Shown in pieces: positions 27,953-36,749 of a stretch of DNA of 64,000 nt. A model generated the notes under the pieces. That model was not told where the DNA came from and did no database searches. It worked only from the letters and a program-made list of their open reading frames with translations. Origin of the DNA: Mycolicibacterium cosmeticum (GTDB taxonomy: Bacteria > Actinomycetota > Actinomycetes > Mycobacteriales > Mycobacteriaceae); assembly GCF_000613185.1 (NCBI RefSeq), contig NZ_CCBB010000003.1, positions 1,612,001 through 1,676,000 of the forward strand, read 5' to 3'. How positions within the stretch are numbered: the stretch's first letter is position 1; each line of letters starts with the position of its first letter. The position numbers and the translations under genes are program-made.

Positions 27953-28749
27953 GCGATCTCGCCGCGCTGTTCGCGCTGACCGAAATCGGCCACGACGCAT
28001 GGACGGGGCCGGCCAGCGGGCCGGAAGGCAAACGCGCCTACGGCGGATTGATCGCCGCGCAAAGCCTGGCGGCGGCATGTCACGCCGTCGATGCGGACTA
28101 TCAGCCCACCAACATGCATCTGCAGTTCCTGCGCGGCGGGGACGCGGGCGTGGCGCTGGATCTGCGGGTGGACCGGGTGTACGACGGTCGCACCGCCGCG
28201 GCGCGGCGGGTGGAGAGCCGGCAGGCCGGACGGCTGCTCACCGCGGGTACGGTGTCCTTCACGGTGCCGTTGAGCGGCCCCGAACACGGTGTGCGGCAGG
28301 CCATGCCGACACATCCGGACCGCCTGCCGCGGACCGGTCCGCCCGGCCCGGCGCCGTCGCTGCCGATGGCGGAACTCGACATCCGCATCGAGGACATCGG
28401 ATCGGGCGCCGATTTCGTCCGGCGGATGTGGTGGCGGGTGACGGCGCCGCTGCCGGATACGCCGTTGCTGCACACCCTGATCGCCGTCTACATCACCGAC
28501 CTGTACGGGGTCGACCCCGCCTCACACGTGCACGGGTCGGCGATGCGTGAGCGCGTGCACCGCACCGGCACAACGGATTCGTCGATCTGGCTGCATCAGT
28601 CGGTGCGCGCCGACGAGTGGAACCTGCTGGAGTCGTCCTCGCCCGCGGCGGCGCGGGGCCGCAGTGTGATCACCGCCAGCCTGCTGCGCGCCGACGGCAC
28701 CATCGCCGCCACGCTGGTCCAGGAGGGGCTGTTCGCCGACCGGGACTGA
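27949..28749 (+). CDS. Acyl-CoA thioesterase (TesB-like double hotdog)
   Basis: 266-residue thioesterase of the TesB/acyl-CoA thioesterase II family, with two hotdog repeats. The first contains KRAYGGLIAAQSLAAACHAV, matching the family's GG-x8-A-A-x-V helix, and PTNMHLQFLRGGD. The second holds SSIWLHQSVRADEWNLLESSSPAAARGRSVITASLLRADGTIAATLVQEG. Catalytic Asp, Ser/Thr and Gln lie in this second half. It hydrolyses acyl-CoA to free acid. Its last 154 bp are overlapped on the other strand by the 3' end of the adenylation-acyltransferase gene. Confidence 0.88.
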   Translation: MSDLAALFALTEIGHDAWTGPASGPEGKRAYGGLIAAQSLAAACHAVDADYQPTNMHLQFLRGGDAGVALDLRVDRVYDGRTAAARRVESRQAGRLLTAGTVSFTVPLSGPEHGVRQAMPTHPDRLPRTGPPGPAPSLPMAELDIRIEDIGSGADFVRRMWWRVTAPLPDTPLLHTLIAVYITDLYGVDPASHVHGSAMRERVHRTGTTDSSIWLHQSVRADEWNLLESSSPAAARGRSVITASLLRADGTIAATLVQEGLFADRD

Positions 28750-31133
28750 CGAATCCGCGTGCGGATCCAGCCGATCAGCCGGCTCAGCAGCACACCCGCC
28801 GCGATCGCGGCCAGCACCCCGAGCAGCCGGTGTTCGCCGAACAACGCATACACCTGGAAGTGCGTGAGATAGGTGTACAGCGACGCCTCGGCGATCGCAC
28901 CCGCGATCACCGCCAGCCGCGCCGGGCACCGCACCGCCGGCAGCCAGATCAGCAGCGCCAGTCCGGTGAACACCAGCACCTCGCGGCCGGTGGTGCCGAA
29001 ATACCCGTGCAGCCCGGCCGCGAGCACCACGGTGACCGCCAGCCGTTGCCATACCGAGGTGGCCTTCGCCGCCGCCCAGCCCGCCGCGAAGAACCAGAAG
29101 GCCAGCATGGAGAACCACGCGTCGCGGCCGGGGAATTCGAAGCGCAGCACCAACCCGACCGCCAAGAACGTTGCGGCGAAGGCAAACGGATGGCGTCGTT
29201 CGGCGCGGTCGGCCAGCCAGCACAGCGCGGTCAGCCCCACCAGCACCCACACCAGCACCTCGACGAACCACAGCCGGCCGGCCGTCATGCTGTCGGCTGG
29301 ACCGAGAAACTTGTTGGCCAGCAACAGGTTCGTGCCGTGATAGTCGTCGGTGATGAGCAGGGCGATGGCCACCCAGGCGATCGCGGGCACCGCGATCGCA
29401 CCGATGGTCTGGCCGAGGTGGCGGACCCGGTCACCGCGCGACACCGGCGTCAGGCAGAACCGGCCGAAGTTGTAACCGGCCACGCCGAGCAGGATGTGCG
29501 CGCCGCCCCACAGTGTGAACAGTTCGGCGTGAGATCCGACGATCAGGACGATGGCCAGGGCGCGCAGCGCGACGCTGGTTTCCAGCACGGTGCCACGGCC
29601 GGCCGGCGGTGGGCCGTCCTCCAGATCGCGCAGCGGGATGCGCTGCCACTGCCGGGGCAGCCGGCCGATGAGCTTCTGCAGCCGCACCGACATCGCGACA
29701 TAGGTCAGGGAGTTGCCGCCCAGATCGACGAAACTGGCGCCCGGGTCGATGCTCGCGGGATCGAGATGGAGCACCTCGCCGAACAGCCCGCGCACGGACT
29801 GGGCGGCCGGCGGCGGTGGCGCCAGCGCCCGCACCGCGGGATAGTCCGGTTTCCCCGAGGGCAGTACCGGCAGCTCGTCGACCCGGACGGCCCGGACGGC
29901 GCCGGCCGGTACACCGGTGCCGGTGGCCACGGCGTCGCGTGCCCGGTCCGGGTCGCCGAGCGTGGCCACCACGAGCGTGTCGTCGTCGGCGGTGCACAAC
30001 GCGATGATGCCGCGGTCGCGCAGCGTTCCCTCCAGCCGCTGCAGGTCGATCCGCAGCCCGAACATCTTGACCATCCGGCTGGCCCGGCCGACCACCTCGT
30101 ACAACCCGTCGCCGAGGTGGCGGGCCAGGTCGCCGGTGCGCAACACCTCGACGGTGCGGCCCAGCGCGAGATCGCCGGCATCGTGGGCGTAGCCGAGCAT
30201 CACGTTCGGTCCGCGGTAGGTCAGTTCGCCGACCTCGCCGTCGGGGGCGTCGACCGCCAGTTGCCCGCCCGGGATCGCGCGGCCGATGGCGCCGGGGCGA
30301 CGCGTGGCCAGGTGCGGCGGCAGGTAGGCCATCCGCGCGGTGGCCTCGGTGGCGCCGTACATGACGAACAACTCCCAGCCGCGGCGCCGGCCCAGTGCGG
30401 CGATGTCACGGACCCGATGCGGTGCCATCCGGCCGCCGGCCTGGGTGACGTAGCGCAGATCGGGCAGGTCCATGTCGTCGAAGCCGATGCGCTCCAGCAG
30501 ATCGAAGGTGTAGGGCACCCCGGCGAACGTGGTGGCGCGGTGCCGGCGGAACAGCGCCCAGAACTCGTCGTCGGTCACCGACAGGTCGGTCAGCAGCAGG
30601 GCGGCCCCGCGCAGCAGATGACTGTGGACCACCGACAGTCCGTAGCAGTAGGACATCGGCAAGGTGGTTGCCGCGCAGTCGGTTTCGCGGATGTCGAGGT
30701 ACTCGCCGATGGCCGCGGCATTGGTGAGCAGGTTGGCGGCGGACAATCGCACCAGCTTCGGGGACCCGGTGCTGCCCGATGTCGACAACAACAATGCCAG
30801 TTCCGGGTGCAGGCGATGCCCCTGGTGACCGCGGTGGTGCACACCATCGGCGTCGATGATGACGTCGGGCCGGTAGCACTCCACGAGGTCGCTGTGGTCA
30901 CGGCCGGGTGGCACCGGCAGCGGAACCTGCCCGGCCGCCAGGGCGCCCAGGTAGTGCACCAGCGTGGCGGTGTCGTTGTGCACCTCGATCAGCACGATGC
31001 CACGGCCGGTGCCGAATTCGGTTGCGGCGCCGGCGACCCGGTCGGCCAGTTCCCGGTAGGTCAGCGTCACGCCCGCGCAGTGCACCGCGGGCCGGTCGCC
31101 GAACTGGTTCAGATGGTCGATCAGCGGGCTCAC
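28596..31133 (-). CDS. Adenylation + carrier + membrane acyltransferase fusion
   Basis: 845-residue three-part protein. Residues 1-435 form an AMP-forming adenylation domain: STSGSTGSPK (117-126), YGATE (259-263), TGD (333-335), GRASRMVKMFGLRID (349-363) and the catalytic lysine Lys428 in PSGKPD. Residues 445-505 are a phosphopantetheine carrier domain with attachment Ser475 in DLGGNSLT. Residues 518-795 hold about ten membrane helices resembling acyltransferase family 3, with His534 in GSHAE and His758 in LTHFQ. The architecture suggests activation, loading and membrane transfer of an acyl or aminoacyl group. GTG 31133 overlaps the ABC ATPase stop as GTGA, so it is coupled to the iron importer. 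The last 50 residues lie antisense to the thioesterase gene and look non-domain. Confidence 0.85.
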   Translation of the reverse strand: MSPLIDHLNQFGDRPAVHCAGVTLTYRELADRVAGAATEFGTGRGIVLIEVHNDTATLVHYLGALAAGQVPLPVPPGRDHSDLVECYRPDVIIDADGVHHRGHQGHRLHPELALLLSTSGSTGSPKLVRLSAANLLTNAAAIGEYLDIRETDCAATTLPMSYCYGLSVVHSHLLRGAALLLTDLSVTDDEFWALFRRHRATTFAGVPYTFDLLERIGFDDMDLPDLRYVTQAGGRMAPHRVRDIAALGRRRGWELFVMYGATEATARMAYLPPHLATRRPGAIGRAIPGGQLAVDAPDGEVGELTYRGPNVMLGYAHDAGDLALGRTVEVLRTGDLARHLGDGLYEVVGRASRMVKMFGLRIDLQRLEGTLRDRGIIALCTADDDTLVVATLGDPDRARDAVATGTGVPAGAVRAVRVDELPVLPSGKPDYPAVRALAPPPPAAQSVRGLFGEVLHLDPASIDPGASFVDLGGNSLTYVAMSVRLQKLIGRLPRQWQRIPLRDLEDGPPPAGRGTVLETSVALRALAIVLIVGSHAELFTLWGGAHILLGVAGYNFGRFCLTPVSRGDRVRHLGQTIGAIAVPAIAWVAIALLITDDYHGTNLLLANKFLGPADSMTAGRLWFVEVLVWVLVGLTALCWLADRAERRHPFAFAATFLAVGLVLRFEFPGRDAWFSMLAFWFFAAGWAAAKATSVWQRLAVTVVLAAGLHGYFGTTGREVLVFTGLALLIWLPAVRCPARLAVIAGAIAEASLYTYLTHFQVYALFGEHRLLGVLAAIAAGVLLSRLIGWIRTRIRQSRSANSPSWTSVAAMVPSARSRLAVITLRPRAAAGEDDSSRFHSSARTD

Positions 31134-32170
31134 CGGAAAACCAAGCCGCTTCCGACGATGTCGATGCGTACCTTGGCGTTGACCGGTGGCGGGTCGACGC
31201 TGTGCTGGCGGACGGTGAACGCCGGGGTGTCCCCACCCGGGTCGATGGTCAACAGCACCTCGTGTCCCAGGAATTCGCTGCCGACGACGGTGCCCAGACC
31301 GGCGCCGTGGTCGGCGTCGGCGGCCACGGTGGCGCGCAGCTGTTCGGGCCGCAGCATCAGGGTGCCGGGGCCGTCGTCGGCCGCGGCGGGGACCCGGCCC
31401 AAGGCGCTTTCGGCGCTCCCGCCGCGCACCGTGCAGGGCAGCAGCACGCAGTCGCCGAGGAACTCGGCGGTGAACCGATCCGCCGGATGGCGGTAAACCT
31501 GTTGCGGGGTACCGACACCGGTGAACCGGCCAGCGCGCATGACGGCCACCTGATCGGCGATCGACAGCGCCTCGGCCTGGTCGTGGGTGACCAGCAGCGT
31601 GGTGACACCCGCATCGCGGAGCACCTGCATCACCGCTTTGCGGGTGGCGGCGCGCAGGCCGGTGTCCAACGCCGAGAACGGCTCGTCGAGCAGCATCAGC
31701 ACCGGACGGCGGGCCATCGCACGCGCCAGCGCCACCCGCTGCTGCTGGCCGCCGGAGAGTTCATGGGGGCGCCGGTCGGCGAATGACCGGTCCAGCGACA
31801 CCGTGTCCAGCAGCTGTGCGACGCGCTCGCGCACCGCGGCGCTGTGGGCCCGGCCCGGCAGGCCGTAGGCGATGTTCGCGGCCACGCTCAGGTGCGGGAA
31901 CAGCGCGCCGTCCTGGGCGACGTAGCCGACGGACCGACGGTGCGCGGCGACGCCTCGGCCGGGGCCGGCGACCTGGGTGCCGTCGATGGTGACGGTTCCC
32001 GCGTCGGGATTCTCGAACCCGGCCACCAGGCGCAGCAGCGTGGTCTTCCCGCAGCCGGACGCGCCGACCACCGCCGTCGTGCTGCCTGGTGCCAGGGTGA
32101 GATCCACCGCATCGAGCACCCGTGCCGTGCCGAAGGACTTCGAAAGTGCGCTGACCTCAAGGGTGTTCAC
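31130..32170 (-). CDS. Fe(III)-type ABC transporter ATPase (FbpC-like)
   Basis: 346-residue ATPase of the CUT/iron class. Walker A GASGCGKTT, Q-loop YVAQDGALFPHLSV, signature LSGGQQQRVALARAMA, Walker B VLMLLDEPFSALD and switch THDQ are intact. The C-terminal TOBE-like regulatory domain (LMLRPEQLRATV, VGSEFLGHEVLLTID) matches FbpC/PotA-type ATPases. GTG 32170 overlaps the permease stop as GTGA. It energises the two-half permease encoded immediately upstream in the operon. Confidence 0.93.
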   Translation of the reverse strand: MNTLEVSALSKSFGTARVLDAVDLTLAPGSTTAVVGASGCGKTTLLRLVAGFENPDAGTVTIDGTQVAGPGRGVAAHRRSVGYVAQDGALFPHLSVAANIAYGLPGRAHSAAVRERVAQLLDTVSLDRSFADRRPHELSGGQQQRVALARAMARRPVLMLLDEPFSALDTGLRAATRKAVMQVLRDAGVTTLLVTHDQAEALSIADQVAVMRAGRFTGVGTPQQVYRHPADRFTAEFLGDCVLLPCTVRGGSAESALGRVPAAADDGPGTLMLRPEQLRATVAADADHGAGLGTVVGSEFLGHEVLLTIDPGGDTPAFTVRQHSVDPPPVNAKVRIDIVGSGLVFR

Positions 32171-33717
32171 AGGGCCGCCGCCTTGGTGGACTGTTTGAAC
32201 AGCAACACGGTCACCGGGATCGAGAGCAGCACCAGCAGCATCGCGTAGGGCGCGGCGGCCGCGTAATCCAACTCGCTGGACAACGACCAGAACCGCATGG
32301 CCAGGGTGCGGGTGCCGGTCGGGGCGAGCAGCAGGGTGGCCGTCAGTTCGGTGGCGACGGCCACGAACACCAGGCACGCGCCGGCGGCCGCGGCGGGGGC
32401 GGTCAGACGCAACGTCACATGGACGAAGGTATGCGCCGGGGACCGGCCCAACGACAGCGAGGCCTCTTCCAGCGCGGGCGGCACCTGGGCCAGCCCGGAC
32501 CGCAGGCTGACCAGAGCGCGGGGCAGGAACATCAACACGTAGGCGGCCAGCACCAGGGCGGTGGTCTGATAGAGCGGCGGGGCGAACCGGATGGCCACCG
32601 TCACCAAGGCCAGCGCGGTGACGATGCCCGGCATGGCGCTGGTGATGAAGTTGGCGCCCTCCACTGCCCGGGCCAGCGGGCCGCGAAAGCGCACGGCCAG
32701 CCAGGCGAACGGGAACGCCAGCACCGTGGTCAGTGCCGCCGCCACCGCCGCCAGGCTCGCCGTCTGCAGCAGCGCGGTGCCCAGGTCGGCGACCGACCAG
32801 ACCTGCCCGCCGCCGATCCACAACCAGCGCAGCAGCGTCCACACCGGCACGCCGAGGGCCAGTGCGGTCAACGCCGCGAGCGCCACCATTGCCGGTAAAC
32901 CCATGCCGTGCAACGGGATCGGGCTGATCGCCCGCGGTGCGCCGGAGCCGATCCTGGCGAACCGGGCGGTGCCGCGCAGGGCCGCCTCGGTCAGCAGTAG
33001 CACCAGGCACAGCGTCACCAGGATCCCGGCCAGGGTGGCCCCGGCCGCACCGTCGAACGTGGCCTGGAACTGCTCGAAGATCGCCGTGGTGAAGGTGGCG
33101 AAGCGCAGCATGGCGAACGCGCCGTACTCGGCGAGCAGATGCACGCCGATCAGCAGGCCGCCGCCCAGCACCGCCAACCGCAGCTGCGGCAGCACCACCC
33201 GGAAGAACACGCCGAGCGGACTGGAGCCCAGCGCGCGGGCGGATTCCTCGATGGCCGGATCCAGCCGGCGCAGCGTGGCCGCGGCGGGCAGATAGACGAA
33301 CGGGAAATAGGACAGTGCCGAGACCAACACCCCGGCACCGAAGCCGTGCAAGGCCGGCCAGACGCTCACCCAGGCGTAGCTGTTGATGAACGCCGGTACG
33401 GCCAGGGGAGCCACCAGCAACGGGCGCCAGATCGTGCGGCCCGGCACGTCGGTGCGTTCCACCAGCCAGGCCGCGCCCACGCCGACGGCCAGGCAGATCG
33501 GCACCGTCACCACGACCAGCCCGACGGTGTTGACCAGCAATTCCCCGACCCGGGGACGGATCACCAACTCATAGACCCGGGTCGGTCCGGTGCTGGCGAT
33601 GGCCCAGCCCACATAGCCGAGCGGGATGAACGTCAGTGCCACCAGCAGCGCCACGGTTGCACTCAGCAGCGGCCCAGGCCCGCGCCGGGTGCTGCGTGGC
33701 GCCTCGGTGGTGACCAC
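32167..33717 (-). CDS. Fe(III)-type ABC transporter permease (FbpB-like)
   Basis: 516-residue permease with two homologous halves of about six membrane helices each, the arrangement of iron(III) permeases such as FbpB/SfuB. Each half carries the EAA coupling loop: EESARALGSSPLGVFFRVVLP in the first and EEASLSLGRSPAHTFVHVTLR in the second. The GTG start directly follows the binding-protein stop, with no free base between them. Thiamine or spermidine permeases are alternatives, but the binding protein and iron box favour iron. Confidence 0.92.
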   Translation of the reverse strand: MVTTEAPRSTRRGPGPLLSATVALLVALTFIPLGYVGWAIASTGPTRVYELVIRPRVGELLVNTVGLVVVTVPICLAVGVGAAWLVERTDVPGRTIWRPLLVAPLAVPAFINSYAWVSVWPALHGFGAGVLVSALSYFPFVYLPAAATLRRLDPAIEESARALGSSPLGVFFRVVLPQLRLAVLGGGLLIGVHLLAEYGAFAMLRFATFTTAIFEQFQATFDGAAGATLAGILVTLCLVLLLTEAALRGTARFARIGSGAPRAISPIPLHGMGLPAMVALAALTALALGVPVWTLLRWLWIGGGQVWSVADLGTALLQTASLAAVAAALTTVLAFPFAWLAVRFRGPLARAVEGANFITSAMPGIVTALALVTVAIRFAPPLYQTTALVLAAYVLMFLPRALVSLRSGLAQVPPALEEASLSLGRSPAHTFVHVTLRLTAPAAAAGACLVFVAVATELTATLLLAPTGTRTLAMRFWSLSSELDYAAAAPYAMLLVLLSIPVTVLLFKQSTKAAAL

Positions 33718-34734
33718 CTACAGCAGTCCCGCGGCGGTCATCAGGTCGGTCACCTTGGCGGCGTTCAGGTCGGACGGGTTCACCCGGGGCGCCTGCAGGG
33801 TGTCCAGTGCGGGCAGCGCCGGATTGGCCGCGACGTCGCTGCCGACCGGGTATTCGAACGAGGTGCCCTTCTGCAGCACTTCCTGGCCGGCCTTACCGGT
33901 GATGAACCGCAGGAACTGCTGGGCCTGGTCCTTCTTCTTGCTGGAATTGAGGACACCGCCGCCGGAGATGCTGATGAACGCCCCCGGGTCCTGGTTGCGG
34001 AAGTAGTGCAGGGCGGTGTTGGCGCTGATGTCCTTGGTCTTGGCCTGGTCGCGGAACCAGTAGTAGTGGTAGATGATGCCGCCGTCGACCTGACCGTCGT
34101 TGACCGCGCGCAGGGTGGCGATGTTGTCCTGGAAGGTGGTCGCGTTGGTCTTCATCCCGGCCAGCCAGCCGGCGGTGGCCGGTTCGCCGGTGAGGGCCAG
34201 CATCGCGGCCACGATGGCCTGGAAATCGGCCTTGGCCGGCGGGGCGCCCCAGCGTCCCTTCCACGCCGGCGATTGCAGGTCCATGATCGACTTCGGCAGC
34301 TGGTTCTCCTGCAGCCGTGTCTTGTTGTAGACGAACACCGTGGTGCGCGCGGCGACACCGGTCCACTTGTTCGACGCCGGGCGGTACTGCGCGGGCACCT
34401 GCTGCTGGACGGTCGGGTCGACATCGGCGAACAGTCCGGCCTTCTCGACCGCGGCCATCGCCGGGGAGTTCTCGGTGAGGAAGACGTCGGCCGGCGACGC
34501 CGCTCCCTCGGCGATGATCTGGTTGCCCAGTTCGGTGTCCCCGCCCTGCCGATAGGTGACCTTGATTCCGGTCTCCTTGGTGAACGCGTCGATCCACTCC
34601 TTGGTCAGCGACTCGTGCTGAGCGTTGTAGATCAGCAATTCGTCGCTGGGCTTGCCGGATGAGCAGGCCGTGGCGGCGAGCGCCAGGGCCAGGACCGACA
34701 ACAAGGCGGTGAATCGACACCATCGGGCGCGCAT
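33718..34734 (-). CDS. Ferric-ion-binding lipoprotein (FbpA-like)
   Basis: 338-residue solute-binding lipoprotein, cluster of periplasmic Fe(III)-binding proteins. ATG 34734 gives a signal peptide ending at the lipobox ATA-Cys24. Residues at the positions of FbpA iron ligands are visible: His40 in YNAQHES, Glu88 in LTENSPAM and the adjacent tyrosines Tyr224-Tyr225 in YHYYWF. GAGAGG lies eight bases before the start. It is the first gene of a four-gene operon (binding protein, permease, ATPase, fusion enzyme). The IdeR-type box at 34750-34768 lies 16 bp upstream. Confidence 0.92.
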   Translation of the reverse strand: MRARWCRFTALLSVLALALAATACSSGKPSDELLIYNAQHESLTKEWIDAFTKETGIKVTYRQGGDTELGNQIIAEGAASPADVFLTENSPAMAAVEKAGLFADVDPTVQQQVPAQYRPASNKWTGVAARTTVFVYNKTRLQENQLPKSIMDLQSPAWKGRWGAPPAKADFQAIVAAMLALTGEPATAGWLAGMKTNATTFQDNIATLRAVNDGQVDGGIIYHYYWFRDQAKTKDISANTALHYFRNQDPGAFISISGGGVLNSSKKKDQAQQFLRFITGKAGQEVLQKGTSFEYPVGSDVAANPALPALDTLQAPRVNPSDLNAAKVTDLMTAAGLL

Positions 34735-34749
34735 CAAGGGGATCCTCTC

Positions 34750-34777
34750 GTAGTTGAGGCTGCCCTTAGAAGATACC
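34750..34777 (-). promoter_or_regulatory. IdeR-type iron box with -10 element of the ferric ABC operon
   Basis: On the minus strand TATCTT (34777-34772) is the likely -10. It is followed by TAAGGGCAGCCTCAACTAC (34768-34750), which matches the mycobacterial IdeR consensus TTAGGTTAGSCTAACCTAA at 13 of 19 positions. The box covers the expected start site, the typical repressing position. Iron-loaded IdeR would shut the operon off. Binding is inferred. Confidence 0.65.
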
Positions 34778-34790
34778 GGTGCCGGTGCGG

Positions 34791-35738
34791 CTACCTTCGC
34801 GGTTCGATGGACGACGGCGGTGCGGGGGCGGGTGCGCCCGTCCGCGGCGGGCATGCTTCGGTGTTGCGGGGTAAGCGGATTCGTGGGTCCACCCACTGCA
34901 CGGTGCCGCCGCGGTAGACGAAAAAGTCGGATGTGCCGTATCCCGGGGCACGGTCGCGCGCCAACCGCGGGGGCAGCGGCAACCGATACAACCCCGCACC
35001 GGTCCCGTCGGTGTCGACCGGCTGCGCGCCCGAACCGATGAGTTGTTCGAAAGTGAAGTAGCGCAACGCAATCGAACGCTGATCGGCATTGCGCAACCCG
35101 GCGATCTGCTCGATCGTCATCTGCCGGCCGACGATCCGGTGATAGACCGGCTCGTCGAACTCGGTGCCGTGCAGATAGAAGATGCCAGATCCGTCCGACC
35201 ATTCGATGGCCGGGCGGCCGCTGTCGTCGTGCAGGACGGTGTTGGCACCGCTGGCATCGGGTGCGGCGTAGCGCACCGTCGGCATCGGCACGAGCAGCAC
35301 CTCGCGGTGGATCGGCACGATCCAGCCCAGCCCCAGATCGCGCGCGGTGCGCATCGACTGCGAGAACCGCGCCCAGCGGCTGACGGAGACCACGCTGATC
35401 GGCGGCAGCCAGCGGGCGTCCGGCAGGGCGGCGACGAAGCGGCTGTAGAGGATGTCACGCAGATCGTTGCGGATGACGCCGGGCACGTCGCCCGCGTCGT
35501 CATTGCCCGACCACCGGGCGATCCGGGTCCAGCGCTTGTCCGGCCCGATCAGCGCGGCGATCTGCAGCGCCCGGTCGAGCTGCGGGACGATCGAGTATTT
35601 GGTGCCCAGATGCACGTCGCGGGACACACAGAACTCGATCACCAGGTCCATGGCCGTATCGGCGTCGAAGGAACCCAGGCCCGGGGAATGCCGTGCCGGC
35701 AGGTCGAGGTCGACGTAGGACTCCATGTCGAAAGTCAT
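34791..35738 (-). CDS. DUF6745-domain protein
   Basis: 315-residue soluble protein. The central part (HDDSGRPAIEWSDGSGIFYLHGTEF, then RQMTIEQIAGLRNADQRSIALRYF) resembles DUF6745, a domain of unknown function seen in actinobacterial and multi-repeat proteins. The N-terminus has no signal or membrane helix. The C-terminus is proline-rich (PRTGAPAPAPPSS). The ATG at 35738 follows TACCTT by exactly six bases and has no Shine-Dalgarno sequence. It is divergent from the haem-binding protein and lies just upstream of the iron operon, which may be coincidental. Function unknown. Confidence 0.72.
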   Translation of the reverse strand: MTFDMESYVDLDLPARHSPGLGSFDADTAMDLVIEFCVSRDVHLGTKYSIVPQLDRALQIAALIGPDKRWTRIARWSGNDDAGDVPGVIRNDLRDILYSRFVAALPDARWLPPISVVSVSRWARFSQSMRTARDLGLGWIVPIHREVLLVPMPTVRYAAPDASGANTVLHDDSGRPAIEWSDGSGIFYLHGTEFDEPVYHRIVGRQMTIEQIAGLRNADQRSIALRYFTFEQLIGSGAQPVDTDGTGAGLYRLPLPPRLARDRAPGYGTSDFFVYRGGTVQWVDPRIRLPRNTEACPPRTGAPAPAPPSSIEPRR

Positions 35739-35744
35739 GGCGCG

Positions 35745-35750
35745 AAGGTA
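35745..35750 (-). promoter_or_regulatory. -10 element of the leaderless DUF6745 gene
   Basis: TACCTT on the minus strand, six bases before the ATG at 35738. Confidence 0.5.
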
Positions 35751-35825
35751 GCGCTGCGGTCCGACAAGTCCGCGACGCGCGCGGTCCGCTGCGCGCAAAG
35801 GCTGCGCATAGTCGCAGCCAATCCA

Positions 35826-35837
35826 TAGGATCGAGCG
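35826..35837 (+). promoter_or_regulatory. -10 element of the leaderless haem-binding protein gene
   Basis: TAGGAT (35826-35831), then six bases, then ATG 35838; no Shine-Dalgarno sequence. Confidence 0.55.
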
Positions 35838-36197
35838 ATGAAGCCGATTGCCATCCTCCTGTTCAGCGCGTCCGCCGTCTTCGCGACCGTCGCCGCCCCG
35901 ACCGCAGCCGCCGCTGATCCGTGCTCGGCGAGCGGCCTGGCCACCACCGCCAGCGGTGTGCTCAGCCAGGCGGGGGCCTACCTGGACACCCACCCCGGCG
36001 CCAACGATGTGCTGACCGCGGCCGGCAATCAGTCGACCCCCGACGCCACCGCTGCGATCAGGGGCTACTTCGTCGGTCACCCGGGCGAGTTCCTGGACCT
36101 GCAGAACATCGCCCGCCCGTTGACGTCGCTGCGCGGCCAGTGCGGTGTCGCCGTGTCGCCCAGCCAGTTGGCGGCGCTTTTCGACGCGCTGGCCTGA
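35838..36197 (+). CDS. Exported hemophore-related haem-binding protein
   Basis: 119-residue secreted protein with signal peptide (MKPIAILLFSASAVFATVAAPTAAAA) and a small helical mature domain. The pattern CSASGLATTASGVLSQAGAYLDTHPGANDVLTAA, RGYFVGHPGEFLDLQNIARPLTSLRGQC and VSPSQLAALFDALA matches the mycobacterial hemophore-related family that includes Rv0203. Two cysteines probably form a disulfide. Members bind or pass haem iron outside the cell. It lies about 1 kb from the ferric importer operon, fitting an iron-acquisition neighbourhood. Confidence 0.82.
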   Translation: MKPIAILLFSASAVFATVAAPTAAAADPCSASGLATTASGVLSQAGAYLDTHPGANDVLTAAGNQSTPDATAAIRGYFVGHPGEFLDLQNIARPLTSLRGQCGVAVSPSQLAALFDALA

Positions 36198-36286
36198 CGG
36201 CCAGACGGAAGTTCGACGCGCCGGCCTGAGAGCGAGTACCCGCTTACTCGTTGCCGGCGGGACCGATCGCCCTACGTTTGGTCGCC

Positions 36287-36670
36287 ATGACGACGTGGGC
36301 CCTCTCCATCGAGACCGCGGCCCGTGGCGCACTCGGTGAGCAGCACGACGCGCTGCTCACCGCGGTGCGGCCGTTCCTGCACTCGCTGCCCCGCCGACGG
36401 GCCCGGCGTGCCGGCAATGTGTTGTCCTGCGAGCTGCTCAGCGCCGGGGAAGTCCGGGAAACGAACAGCTACCTGGTGCTGATCGACGTCGACCTGCCTT
36501 CGGCCCGGGCGTTGCGCCGGCTGGCGGGGGAACTGGCCGAGGTGCTCCCGGCCGGGGCGACCGTATCGACTCTGGGTGAGTTCGACTCCCTGGTCCGATT
36601 CCCGGAGTCACAGGTGATCGCCTGGCAGACAGGGCTTTTCGGGCTCTGCGACGCCGTCGCCTGTGGATGA
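36287..36670 (+). CDS. Unrecognised small protein
   Basis: 127 residues, family not recognised. ATG 36287 (MTTWALSIETAARGALGEQHDALLTAVRPFLHSLPRRRARRAG) lies eight bases after TACGTT, a possible leaderless start. The frame could begin at 36251 but without support. The protein is soluble, with an arginine cluster at 48-53 and a hydrophobic strand YLVLIDVDLPSARALRRLAGELAEV. The pattern is compatible with an alpha/beta or ACT-like small domain. It precedes yraN by 79 bp on the same strand. Confidence 0.6.
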   Translation: MTTWALSIETAARGALGEQHDALLTAVRPFLHSLPRRRARRAGNVLSCELLSAGEVRETNSYLVLIDVDLPSARALRRLAGELAEVLPAGATVSTLGEFDSLVRFPESQVIAWQTGLFGLCDAVACG

Positions 36671-36749
36671 ACCCGCGATTGTGGATAACTGCGCTTGGCG
36701 AGAGCTGACCCGATCGATTCTGTCGGGGGTGCTGACGACTCTGTGATTC

